DNA of 15,888 nt, taken from assembly GCA_038120295.1 (NCBI GenBank), contig JAYOLL010000045.1:1-15888 (forward strand). The letters are read 5' to 3'. The notes under the pieces were generated by a model. That model was given only the letters and a program-made list of their open reading frames with translations. It made no database searches and was not told the origin of the DNA. Shown piece by piece: positions 1 to 6,577 of this stretch. This DNA comes from JAYOEY01 sp038120295. GTDB taxonomy: Bacteria > Pseudomonadota > Alphaproteobacteria > MPNO01 > UBA2964. Made by a program: the position numbers and the translations under genes. Each line of letters opens with the position of its first letter. Within the stretch, counting starts at the first letter, position 1.

Positions 1-53
1 GTCAGTTCGAGGACCTCGGGACCACCATGGCGGCGGACGACGACCGCTTTCAT
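1..53 (-). CDS. Quinone oxidoreductase / zinc-type alcohol dehydrogenase family protein, 5' end only
   Basis: Only the first 17 codons lie in the window; the gene runs off the left edge. The visible N-terminus reads MKAVVVRRHGGPEVLEL, which is the typical opening of medium-chain dehydrogenases of the NADPH:quinone oxidoreductase / zinc alcohol dehydrogenase superfamily (first beta strand, then the H-G-G-P-E-V-L motif). The ATG at 51-53 has a GGGGAC-like ribosome site about 7 nt upstream. It starts 22 bp after the stop of the UbiD-type decarboxylase gene on the same strand, so the two are probably co-transcribed. The exact substrate cannot be told from 17 residues. Confidence 0.7.
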   Translation of the reverse strand, partial: MKAVVVRRHGGPEVLEL

Positions 54-75
54 GGAGCGGTCCCCGCAGGCGGTA

Positions 76-1641
76 TCAACCGTGGCCGGTTTCGCCGAGC
101 CAGCGGAAATACGGGTCCTGCATGTCCTTGAGCTCGTTGAATTCCTCCTCGCTGAACCACTTGGAGAAATCCATCTCGTCGACCGGATATTTCGAACGCT
201 CATAGACCTGCGCACCGAGCGGCGCCGTCGCGTCGATCCCCATACCACCGTCTGAGACGGAGATATTGCCGATCTTGTGCTCGGAGGGCTGGAATGCCTG
301 CCCGCGACCGTACTCGTTGTACACGATGTAGTCCTTGGAGGCGGATGCGCGCGACTGGATCGCCCACATCACGTCTTCCGGCTGCCACGGGTCGATATCC
401 TCATCCACCATGACCACGAGCCGCATGCCGCGATAGAGCCCCATGATCGCGGTCAGCAGGTTGCGCTGCATGCCCTCGTCAGAGCGGCGGCGTTTCTTGA
501 CCTGGATAACCAGCCCGCCCCACAGGGTAAGGCCAAGCCAGCTGGCCACGTCCTTCACGAAACCGGGCGCCATGCGGTCGCACAGCTCGTAGACGCTGGC
601 GCACATGAAAGGTGCTTCGTACCAGAACGCGCCGAAATGCGGGGTATAGACGATCGGGTTCTTCTTGCGCCGCGTAACAGCGGTGAGCTCGAAGGCCCTC
701 GGCGTCCGGTAGGCGTGTCCCATGGAGCGCGCCCATTCGGGATGCAGCAAGGCCACGCCCTGCTTGCCCAGGCTCTCCGCCTCCTCCGTTTCCCAAACGC
801 GCTCGCCTTCCAGCACGTAACCTTCCAGCGACCATTCGGCGTTCGCGATGGCATAGGCATCGACCGTCTTGGCCTTGACCACATCGACCGGAAATCCCTG
901 GATCGCACCGGCAAAGCCCAGCTTGTCGGTCTGGCCCGGGAAGATCACGGGGTTCATAGTGGATACAGAAACCAGTTCCGGCCCGACCGGCGGACATACA
1001 TTGACGGTACAGGGCACCTTCTTGCCGGGATGACGCGAACAGATTACGTCGCCGGCCCCGCCCGGAACCATGTTGATCGAGGCATATTTCTGCCCGCGCC
1101 GGAACGACATCCGGTACATCGAAATCTGGCTGCCGCCGCCCGGCACCCAGGGTTCGCCCATGAACAGGTGCGATCCGGCGCCGAAGATCTGGCCGCCGTC
1201 CTGGAAGGTATGGGTCGCGACCGGAATGATGTCGTGCAGATGTTCGAAATCCTTGCCGGGAATCAGCGTTTCCTCGTGCACTGGTCCGTCATCGACGATA
1301 CGCGGCGGGATCGTGTTCTGAACCTGATCGAGAAGCTGGTGCTTGATATCGCGGAAGTTTTCCGCGCCATGAAAACGGCAGACGCGCTCCTTCCGCGAAT
1401 ACAGGTTGGAGATCATCCGGATGCCCGGATAGCCCTTGATGTTGTTGGCAACGATGACCTTGGAATTGTCGAAGGCCTTCGTGATGGTGCACATCTCGAC
1501 CAGGGGATCGACCTCTCCCTCGATGTAATGAACATCATCGCCCAGCCAGTCGAGCGTCGTCCGCAGGTCGACCAACGCCTCTTCGCGCGTCAGCCCGTTG
1601 GCTCCCTTTTCCTCTAGTTTCACCGCCATACGGTCGGCCAT
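76..1641 (-). CDS. UbiD-family (prenylated-FMN type) decarboxylase
   Basis: The product is 521 aa and cytoplasmic, with no signal peptide. The overall architecture and the conserved stretch NAEWSLEGYVLEGER (about residues 266-280), plus TPRAFELTAVTRRKKNPIVY further on, identify the UbiD decarboxylase family. These enzymes use prenylated FMN to (de)carboxylate aromatic or alpha,beta-unsaturated acids. I chose the ATG at 1639-1641 because GGAG stands about 8 nt upstream; a longer reading from 1713 adds 24 residues but has no comparable ribosome site. The protein is clearly diverged from ubiquinone-pathway UbiD and sits beside an oxidoreductase and a cupin instead of ubiquinone genes, so a catabolic role is more likely (inference). 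The substrate is unknown; aromatic acids or aromatic acyl-CoA esters are possible. The prFMN-making partner UbiX is not in the window. Confidence 0.88.
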   Translation of the reverse strand: MADRMAVKLEEKGANGLTREEALVDLRTTLDWLGDDVHYIEGEVDPLVEMCTITKAFDNSKVIVANNIKGYPGIRMISNLYSRKERVCRFHGAENFRDIKHQLLDQVQNTIPPRIVDDGPVHEETLIPGKDFEHLHDIIPVATHTFQDGGQIFGAGSHLFMGEPWVPGGGSQISMYRMSFRRGQKYASINMVPGGAGDVICSRHPGKKVPCTVNVCPPVGPELVSVSTMNPVIFPGQTDKLGFAGAIQGFPVDVVKAKTVDAYAIANAEWSLEGYVLEGERVWETEEAESLGKQGVALLHPEWARSMGHAYRTPRAFELTAVTRRKKNPIVYTPHFGAFWYEAPFMCASVYELCDRMAPGFVKDVASWLGLTLWGGLVIQVKKRRRSDEGMQRNLLTAIMGLYRGMRLVVMVDEDIDPWQPEDVMWAIQSRASASKDYIVYNEYGRGQAFQPSEHKIGNISVSDGGMGIDATAPLGAQVYERSKYPVDEMDFSKWFSEEEFNELKDMQDPYFRWLGETGHG

Positions 1642-1698
1642 GATCGATTCTCCGTCTGCTGATCCGGTCAGTTCGATGCTGAAAATAGCCGAATTCAG

Positions 1699-1713
1699 AT
1701 TGTATGTGTACAA
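1699..1713. promoter_or_regulatory. Palindrome TTGTA-N4-TACAA overlapping a possible -10 of the ubiD-type gene
   Basis: Positions 1700-1713 form a perfect 5-4-5 inverted repeat, TTGTA TGTG TACAA. On the minus strand TACAAT (1704-1699) is a 5/6 match to a sigma-70 -10 box, about 58 bp upstream of the decarboxylase start, so a protein bound here would cover the promoter. TTGT...ACAA palindromes are typical of GntR/FCD-type and related repressors (established knowledge); which regulator binds here is inference. No good -35 box is seen at 17 bp. Confidence 0.35.
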
Positions 1714-1798
1714 ACAAATTTGGCCGCAATGATGAATCGGGACCGCCTGCTGACCAGTTGTGATGTCTCTTCTCTAAAACCCTGATGAGAAGTAAGCT

Positions 1799-1811
1799 TT
1801 GTATCAAACAA
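1799..1811. promoter_or_regulatory. Second TTGTAT-containing palindrome, TTGT-N5-ACAA, upstream of the cupin gene
   Basis: TTGT (1799-1802) and ACAA (1808-1811) form an inverted repeat 32 bp before the cupin ATG. It shares TTGTAT with the palindrome at 1700-1713 on the other side of the divergent intergenic region, about 98 bp centre to centre. One regulator controlling both directions is possible. The element is short and could be chance. Confidence 0.25.
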
Positions 1812-1843
1812 GCTATCGCAACGAACCAAACAGGAGACGTCTC

Positions 1844-2365
1844 ATGCTTGATGCACCGCAATTCGCACCGCCCGCCCTCAAGCCCGGCGAAATGACCGAA
1901 CAGGAGAACGCGCATATCGCCAACGGCGAGCCGCATGTCTTCAGCCTGAAAGGGCAGCTTCTCGAACAGGGGCGTACAGACGCGGTTCTCGCCGCGACGG
2001 ATGACCTGACGATCCGGCTCAAGATTTACGCCTCGGGCGGCGAGAACGAACTTCATGCCCACCCCACCGAGGACCATGCCTTCATGATCCTGCAGGGATC
2101 GGCGAAGTTCTACGGCCCGAGCGACGAGACCATCGAGCTTGGCAAATACGAAGGCATCATGCTGCCCAAGGGTAAATTCTATAAGTTCTTCGCCACCAGC
2201 GATGAGCCGCTTGTGATGATCCGGGTCGGAAACCCAAGCCACGCCAAAATGAAATCGATGAACGATGTCGGCCGAATCAATATCAAGGGCGAAGAGATGG
2301 TCGGCCACTCGAAAGAGAACAAGCACGTCGAGGTTATCTTCAAGGAAGAGTATTTCGGGGCCTGA
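1844..2365 (+). CDS. Single-domain cupin protein
   Basis: The product is 173 aa, cytosolic, with one cupin beta-barrel. Motif 1 is visible as G-G-E-N-E-L-H-A-H-P-T-E-D-H-A-F-M-I-L-Q-G (HxH and Glu metal ligands). Motif 2 is LPKGKFYKFF, where the usual metal-binding His of the PxGxxH pattern is replaced by Tyr. The ATG at 1844 is preceded by AGGAG at 7 nt spacing; an upstream ATG-like start would add only 15 residues and lacks this site. The gene is divergent from the UbiD-type decarboxylase and probably belongs to the same pathway or regulon. It could be a small dioxygenase/isomerase-type cupin or a ligand-binding cupin; the sequence alone does not decide. Confidence 0.85.
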   Translation: MLDAPQFAPPALKPGEMTEQENAHIANGEPHVFSLKGQLLEQGRTDAVLAATDDLTIRLKIYASGGENELHAHPTEDHAFMILQGSAKFYGPSDETIELGKYEGIMLPKGKFYKFFATSDEPLVMIRVGNPSHAKMKSMNDVGRINIKGEEMVGHSKENKHVEVIFKEEYFGA

Positions 2366-2374
2366 CCAGCCCCG
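2356..2374 (+). terminator. Weak hairpin over the cupin stop codon
   Basis: CGGGGC (2356-2361) pairs perfectly with GCCCCG (2369-2374) across a 7-nt loop that contains the TGA stop. There is no T-run behind it, so it is at best a weak terminator or an mRNA 3'-end stabiliser. Confidence 0.25.
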
Positions 2375-2411
2375 TCGCGTTCAATCTGACGTTTCGCGTT
2401 CAATCTGACGT
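2375..2411. repeat. Two tandem copies of an 18-bp sequence
   Basis: tcgcgttcaatctgacgt occurs at 2375-2392 and again at 2394-2411 with one base between copies (period 19). It lies just after the cupin stop, at the left edge of the cytochrome/porin island. The repeat is exact, so it is young or maintained. The function is unknown; candidates are a slippage duplication, a regulator site or a scar. The rest of the 2366-2599 gap shows no gene I can support. Confidence 0.7.
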
Positions 2412-2531
2412 CTTCCCCCCGTACTCCGGCGCATGCGGACAGGCGGGTGGGAGACGCAGAAGCGCGCAAAATCGCCCCTCAACGCGGCAACAAGCGATCC
2501 CCGCCGCCAATTGGGGAGAAAACTGACTCTG

Positions 2532-2547
2532 GCGTCCGGCAGGACGC
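2532..2547 (-). terminator. Hairpin downstream of the first beta-barrel gene
   Basis: GCGTCC (2532-2537), a 4-base loop GGCA, then GGACGC (2542-2547) form a perfect 6-bp stem 52 bp past the stop of the minus-strand porin gene and 166 bp past the cupin stop. On the minus strand it is followed by a short TTTT about ten bases on; on the plus strand by an AT-rich stretch. It could serve as a shared terminator for the convergent genes. The weak T-run keeps confidence low. Confidence 0.35.
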
Positions 2548-2599
2548 ATATTCCCGTTATTTCAGCCCGTGACTGCCTATGGCGGTCTTCTGCCCGATA

Positions 2600-3967
2600 T
2601 CAGAATCTGACGGCAAATTCACTGCGCAGGCCTGCACCGTTGATACCGCCTTCCTGCTGCGAGACGAAGCCGTCGAACTGAAGGACATATCGTCGCCCGA
2701 TGGCGAACTGGAGCCTGGCCCCCGCCGCGACCGCCGCGTTCTGGTTGGAGACAGTCGGCTGGCGCCCGCCGAGTTCTAGGACAAGCTGCGTACGGTCGTT
2801 ATTGAAGAAAAGCTGATAACCGGCTGAGAGGCCTACGGCATCGTCAGGCCGGTTGCTCAGTGCCGCGCCGTAATTGCCAAGCCCGACCGCAGCATAAAGA
2901 AGGCCCATCTGTCCGAGCGGGCCACCGGTCGTCGCGCCGCGCGCCGCCGAGGTATAGTTGTCGATCCCCCAGAACGCATTCACGTAAACGATGTCCTCCG
3001 AATAGGGCAATGTGCGGGACAGCGTCGTGAAGATAACCGCACCGTTATCGGACCGTGGCCCTCTCTCATCCGGCGCCCACGAAACATTCGCCCAGATCGC
3101 AGAATTGTAATGGCCAATCCGCTGTGTCGATCCGACCCCGAAGAGGGCCGTGTCGCCGCCGCCTCCGGCTGTGCTCAGAACATAGGCGAAATCGACGTTA
3201 AGCGTATTCCATCGAAAATCCGTCTCCGTGAACAGTCCGACGATGTGGGCGTCGTCGTCCTCCCGGTTGTCGTTCCTGTCGATATCGTTCCACCCGTAGA
3301 GCGCCGTGACGCGCAAATCAGGGGAGAGTCCCGGGATCAGAATTGTGTCCCGTGTGATACCGATGGCATCGATCGTGTCATTGATCATGATGCCTTCCTG
3401 GAAAAATATTGGCTGACGCCCTATGGCGAATCCGACATCGAAAGAACCGCGGTCGTCGGGGTCGAGGTTGGGAAAGATTTCGCCGAACTCGCCCTCGAAG
3501 AAAAATGTCGTGATGTCGGCATTGAACTCGCTGTTGAAGCTGTCCTCGGACGCTCCCTTGCGTGTGTAACCGGTAAAGTTTCCGCCACGGCGAAACGGCG
3601 AAAAGCCGAGCAAAAACCTTTCCGTTGGCGTGAACTGAAGGTTCGCGAACAGTTCGAGACGGTTCGCCCATTCCTGGTTCTCGGGGCCGGGGCCGTTGTC
3701 GAAGTAGCCGATGGCTGATCGAAAATCACCGAACACCCACAAGGCCGGCTGCCAAATGGCGCCGGTCGGTAATTCGATACCTGGATCGATGTTGCCGGTG
3801 TCAAGAAAACGCGGCCCGATTTCCAGAAGAGGCGGCGTCCGTTTCGGCAGGTCCTTGTCCTGCTTCATCGGTATCGGTTTGTCGGAAAGTCCGCTTCCGC
3901 CAGCGGCGAAGGCCGCCGGAGAGATCATGATCGACAGCGCCAACGCTGCCGCTACTGTTATACGCAT
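2600..3967 (-). CDS. Outer-membrane beta-barrel (porin-like) protein 1, partner of pentaheme cytochrome 1
   Basis: The product is 455 aa. Residues 1-21 are a Sec signal peptide with an AFA cleavage site. The mature protein is a series of alternating hydrophobic/polar strands rich in aromatic residues and ends in ...SEFAVRF; a C-terminal Phe is the classic signal for insertion of outer-membrane barrels. No membrane helix other than the signal is seen. It is a paralogue of the 503-aa protein at 9056-10567. Shared landmarks include PLLEIG near the N-terminus, the TERx...FxP...GGxFT block, FFFEGEFG / LFFEGDIG, and PIFFQEG / PLFFQNG. The gene follows the pentaheme cytochrome at 4064 on the same strand after 96 bp, so the two probably form an operon and act together at the outer membrane (inference). 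It does not look like MtrB/PioB; I cannot assign a named family. Confidence 0.8.
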   Translation of the reverse strand: MRITVAAALALSIMISPAAFAAGGSGLSDKPIPMKQDKDLPKRTPPLLEIGPRFLDTGNIDPGIELPTGAIWQPALWVFGDFRSAIGYFDNGPGPENQEWANRLELFANLQFTPTERFLLGFSPFRRGGNFTGYTRKGASEDSFNSEFNADITTFFFEGEFGEIFPNLDPDDRGSFDVGFAIGRQPIFFQEGIMINDTIDAIGITRDTILIPGLSPDLRVTALYGWNDIDRNDNREDDDAHIVGLFTETDFRWNTLNVDFAYVLSTAGGGGDTALFGVGSTQRIGHYNSAIWANVSWAPDERGPRSDNGAVIFTTLSRTLPYSEDIVYVNAFWGIDNYTSAARGATTGGPLGQMGLLYAAVGLGNYGAALSNRPDDAVGLSAGYQLFFNNDRTQLVLELGGRQPTVSNQNAAVAAGARLQFAIGRRYVLQFDGFVSQQEGGINGAGLRSEFAVRF

Positions 3968-4063
3968 GCCCTTCTACCCACCCAGATTTCCATTTTCATT
4001 CTTGTTGGTTCCCGGCCCCGATCCGGCCTGGCCTGACTGTCCGCACTCATCTTGTTTTGGGTC

Positions 4064-6148
4064 TCAATTCTCCGGCCGGCGGGCCGTGGACGCACCGACG
4101 GTGAGAGATGTCTCGCGGATGACCTGCGCGCCCGCAACAACAGCATCCCCGATTTCTTTCGGACTCATACCGTAATCGAAACCAACGCCCTGGATCGCGG
4201 AAAGAAGATTTACCGGCACCATCTGACTGATGAATTTCGCATTGATCCGATAAGGAGCGCGTCCGGTCAGCGCATTTGCCTCTACCGAATAGCTGGCCGT
4301 GCGTTTTCCGAGGGGACCGATGGTCTTCTTGTGCTTACGGGCGCCGCGAGGGCGACCGAATATCGTCGTGGCGCGTCTCTCCGGGCGGACGAAGGGCAAC
4401 ACAGCCGCTGAGGTATTGACGGCAAGAATCTGCTCGCGTTCCCCGCCTCTGACGGTACGGACCAGGAATTTAGACTGCAGGTTGAATAGTTGCTCATCGA
4501 GCGGCAGTTCGCCGTTATGCACGTAGAGCGAATGCAGATCGCGGACATCGCCGTTGGGATCCCTGTCGCCCGACCTGAAGATGACCTTGCCGTCGGCATC
4601 GGTCACGTCGATCTGAAGAAACATCAGTCGTTCCGCATCGAACCCGGTGGGGACGCCATGACCGTCAGTTATGTTCATCACGTCGATATCGAACTCGAGA
4701 CCGCCCGTGTCGTTTCTAGTGACCCGGATGTCGCTTAGCTTGAAAGCGTTGCGGAGAACTTCCATCCTTTTCCGGGACGCCACTTTCAGGCGCTTGTACT
4801 GGACCTTGATGATTTCTCGCGCATCGTACCGATCGTCGATCGACTGCCATGCCTCGGGGAACTTGTATCCTTCGGGAAGGTTGTTTTCGAACGCATCCGT
4901 TCCCCATCCCGCTTTATGATCAAACTGAAGCCATTCGCGCAGGGATTTGAACGCGGCCGCTTCGACATTATGCGGGAAGAGGCCTGGGTGAATGATCGGA
5001 TAATCGGGACCAGCGAAAAAGTGATCGGTGACCTTCCGCGTCTTGCTAGGTACGCCGCCTACAATGGCTGCCGGTCCCTGGTCGTACCCGGCGGCGACTC
5101 CCTGCACCTTACCCATGTGGCAGTCCTGACAGGTCACACCGTTCTTCGATGCGGGAGACTGTTTGTACTCGGCAAACGCTTCCTCCAGCCGGAAACCGTT
5201 CAGCAGCGTCACGTCGTGGCAGGTGCCGCAAAATGACGGCTTGCTGATCTCGAAGAATTTCTCCGCCTTGGTATGGATGGCGCGACCGGGTTTGTTTCGT
5301 TCGGTCACGACCCGGTATTTTTGCGGCAAGGACAGGACACGTTCGAGTTCCTTTTCTCCGGCGGGGCCGTAGACGGCGCTGAAAAGGTCGCCTTCAACAA
5401 GGGCCAGCCTTCCGCTGACCTTTCCGTAGTTGCGGTTGACCCGGTGGCACACCACGCAGGTGATCCCCTCGCGCGATGTCGGGTGCCTGTCGAGATTGGA
5501 GATGAAAATGGATTCCTTCAGGTTCATGCCCACCTGATTGTGGCAACGAACACAGAAGTCCCCATTGGTTGTGGAGGTCTTTGAATTAATGGTTGCCTGC
5601 ATCGCCATGAAGATCGGGCTTAACTGCGCATAGGCGTGTTGGGACACCGACCATTGCTCGTAATGTTTCGGGTGGCATGTGGCGCAGGTATTGGCCGAAG
5701 GATACTTGTTCTCGACAAACAGCTTTGCATGCTCCTTGTCCGCGTCCTTGGCAGGTTCAGCGGCGGGGGCCGCGGTCTCCGCGGGCGCCGATGCCGGCGC
5801 GGCCGGCGGTGCCCCCTGCAGCAGCAGGTCGTCCTGACCGGAGGTCGGCGCCGCAGGAGCCCCCTGTAGCAGAAGATCATCCTTTCCGCCGGCAGCGCCC
5901 GCCGGCGGCGCGCCCTGTAAGAGAAGGTCGTCCTGGTTGTTTTGCGCCAGGTAGATTCGGACATTCCGACGCAGTGTTTCCCGGGCTTCCATGGTGCCGG
6001 TAGTGGCGAAAGGCTGTTGATGGCCCAAGGCGCCGTTTGAACCAGAGTTCGCGGCTTCCATCGATGAAACCGGGGACACCTCTAAAGAGAGAAACACCAT
6101 ACCGAGCCCGCCGATCAGCGCCGCCCGCAAGCCCTTCAAAATCGCCAT
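4064..6148 (-). CDS. Periplasmic pentaheme c-type cytochrome 1 (cytochrome c554-like) with DDLLLQGAP repeats
   Basis: The product is 694 aa. Residues 1-33 form a Sec signal peptide. Residues 73-114 carry three copies of DDLLLQGAP (Asp at 73, 90, 106), followed by an Ala/Pro-rich linker. The haem domain has five CXXCH motifs, starting at residues 155 (CATCH), 199 (CVRCH), 231 (CVVCH), 307 (CGTCH) and 340 (CQDCH). Possible distal His ligands conserved with its paralogue are H171, H292, H376, H387, H393 and H497 (in GHGVPTG). The C-terminal 200 residues are beta-rich and share QLFNLQ[ST]KFL with the paralogue. The start at 6148 is chosen because it begins the signal peptide; a longer reading from a TTG at 6286 adds 46 unlikely residues, though the ribosome site at 6148 is weak. 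There is no CXXCK, so it is not NrfA-type. The role is inferred to be multi-haem electron transfer with the barrel encoded downstream. Confidence 0.88.
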   Translation of the reverse strand: MAILKGLRAALIGGLGMVFLSLEVSPVSSMEAANSGSNGALGHQQPFATTGTMEARETLRRNVRIYLAQNNQDDLLLQGAPPAGAAGGKDDLLLQGAPAAPTSGQDDLLLQGAPPAAPASAPAETAAPAAEPAKDADKEHAKLFVENKYPSANTCATCHPKHYEQWSVSQHAYAQLSPIFMAMQATINSKTSTTNGDFCVRCHNQVGMNLKESIFISNLDRHPTSREGITCVVCHRVNRNYGKVSGRLALVEGDLFSAVYGPAGEKELERVLSLPQKYRVVTERNKPGRAIHTKAEKFFEISKPSFCGTCHDVTLLNGFRLEEAFAEYKQSPASKNGVTCQDCHMGKVQGVAAGYDQGPAAIVGGVPSKTRKVTDHFFAGPDYPIIHPGLFPHNVEAAAFKSLREWLQFDHKAGWGTDAFENNLPEGYKFPEAWQSIDDRYDAREIIKVQYKRLKVASRKRMEVLRNAFKLSDIRVTRNDTGGLEFDIDVMNITDGHGVPTGFDAERLMFLQIDVTDADGKVIFRSGDRDPNGDVRDLHSLYVHNGELPLDEQLFNLQSKFLVRTVRGGEREQILAVNTSAAVLPFVRPERRATTIFGRPRGARKHKKTIGPLGKRTASYSVEANALTGRAPYRINAKFISQMVPVNLLSAIQGVGFDYGMSPKEIGDAVVAGAQVIRETSLTVGASTARRPEN
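5816..5932 (-). repeat. Three DDLLLQGAP-coding repeats in cytochrome 1
   Basis: Inside the cytochrome 1 gene, codons for DDLLLQGAP occur three times with periods of 17 and 16 residues, separated by Gly/Ala/Pro/Thr linkers. The segment lies between the signal peptide and the first haem. The core is identical in all three copies, while the linkers differ, which suggests selection on the core motif. Confidence 0.85.
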
Positions 6149-6343
6149 TTCAACCACCAGCCACGTTCCCTCGACCAAAATACTTGTTCCATCCGGAAAC
6201 CGAATGCCGCTTCCGGAAACACCGAACGGCAGATTCTGTTGCCACCGCGCCGCCAGAAAATATCGGCGACCATTATTTTTGTCCAATTTATATGCTCAAA
6301 CCGCCTGCTTTTTTTTCGTTGAACACCCCTGCTGCACCTAGCC

Positions 6344-6353
6344 CGCACGTGCG
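6344..6353. promoter_or_regulatory. 10-bp perfect palindrome CGCACGTGCG
   Basis: The palindrome contains CACGTG and lies 196 bp upstream of the cytochrome 1 start. It could be an operator for the minus-strand operon. It is short and GC-rich, so chance cannot be excluded. Confidence 0.2.
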
Positions 6354-6443
6354 ACCATATCCGAGAGGAAGCAGCCATCATGTAGAGGCGGCGACGGCAG
6401 GCGGCGTGGATCGGAATGGACAGATACGTTATCCAATTTTTTT

Positions 6444-6459
6444 CGTGACTGTGGTCACA
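6444..6459. promoter_or_regulatory. CRP/FNR-family operator (cGTGA-N6-TCACA), centred at -61.5
   Basis: The sequence cGTGA CTGTGG TCACA matches 9 of 10 bases of the CRP consensus TGTGA-N6-TCACA. Its centre (6451/6452) lies 61.5 bp upstream of the start expected 7 bp after the TATAAT at 6501-6506. This is the textbook spacing of a class I CRP site. The match to both sequence and spacing is visible directly; that a CRP-family protein binds is inference. Confidence 0.6.
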
Positions 6460-6497
6460 AATAAATCGGTGGACAAATTCTCTGGAACAGGAAATCT

Positions 6498-6506
6498 TGC
6501 TATAAT
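6498..6506 (+). promoter_or_regulatory. Extended -10 promoter (TGC-TATAAT) for the cytochrome 2 operon
   Basis: A perfect TATAAT (6501-6506) is preceded by TGC, the extended -10 element. At 17-bp spacing the -35 position reads TTCTCT, only a 3/6 match, as expected of an activator-dependent promoter. The predicted transcript start is about 6513, giving a leader of about 65 nt before the ATG at 6578. Confidence 0.6.
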
Positions 6507-6518
6507 GGTTTCATTGTT

Positions 6519-6543
6519 GACCGGACAGTCAGAAAGTCCGGTC
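6519..6543 (+). promoter_or_regulatory. Leader hairpin GACCGGAC-N9-GTCCGGTC
   Basis: An exact 8-bp inverted repeat with a 9-nt loop begins about 7 nt after the predicted transcript start and ends 34 nt before the ATG. It could stabilise the mRNA 5' end, act as a DNA operator just downstream of the promoter, or alternate with a fold involving GTCC near 6572 next to the ribosome site. No T-run follows it, so it is not a terminator. Confidence 0.45.
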
Positions 6544-6577
6544 CGGGTGACTGTATAACAGGCTGGGGGCCGTCCAG

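Larger units (their letters stand above)
6149..6577. other. 429-bp divergent control region between the two cytochrome genes
   Basis: No coding sequence that I can support lies here. Moving rightward, it holds a possible minus-strand -10 (TATAAA on minus, 6289-6294), a run of eight T (6309-6316), a 10-bp palindrome CGCACGTGCG (6344-6353), a CRP-like operator (6444-6459), an extended -10 promoter (6498-6506) and a leader hairpin (6519-6543). It is visibly more AT-rich than the flanking genes around 6420-6520. Both cytochrome-barrel operons must start from it. Confidence 0.8.

Noticed and set aside
277..1617. 446-aa open frame on the plus strand across the UbiD-type gene
   Set aside because: It lies wholly antisense to a gene with clear family motifs, has no ribosome site or recognisable domains, and arises from the GC-rich third positions of the real gene.
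4064..6148. NrfA-type pentaheme nitrite reductase
   Set aside because: All five haem motifs are CXXCH; the CXXCK catalytic motif of NrfA is absent, and the repeat/linker and C-terminal beta domain do not fit.
6149..6286. 46-residue extension of cytochrome 1 from a TTG
   Set aside because: It would bury the signal peptide inside the protein; the start at 6148 gives a normal secreted protein.
6301..6404. Inverted 8-bp pair ccgcctgc / gcaggcgg 88 bp apart
   Set aside because: GC-rich, short and widely spaced; expected by chance in this composition.
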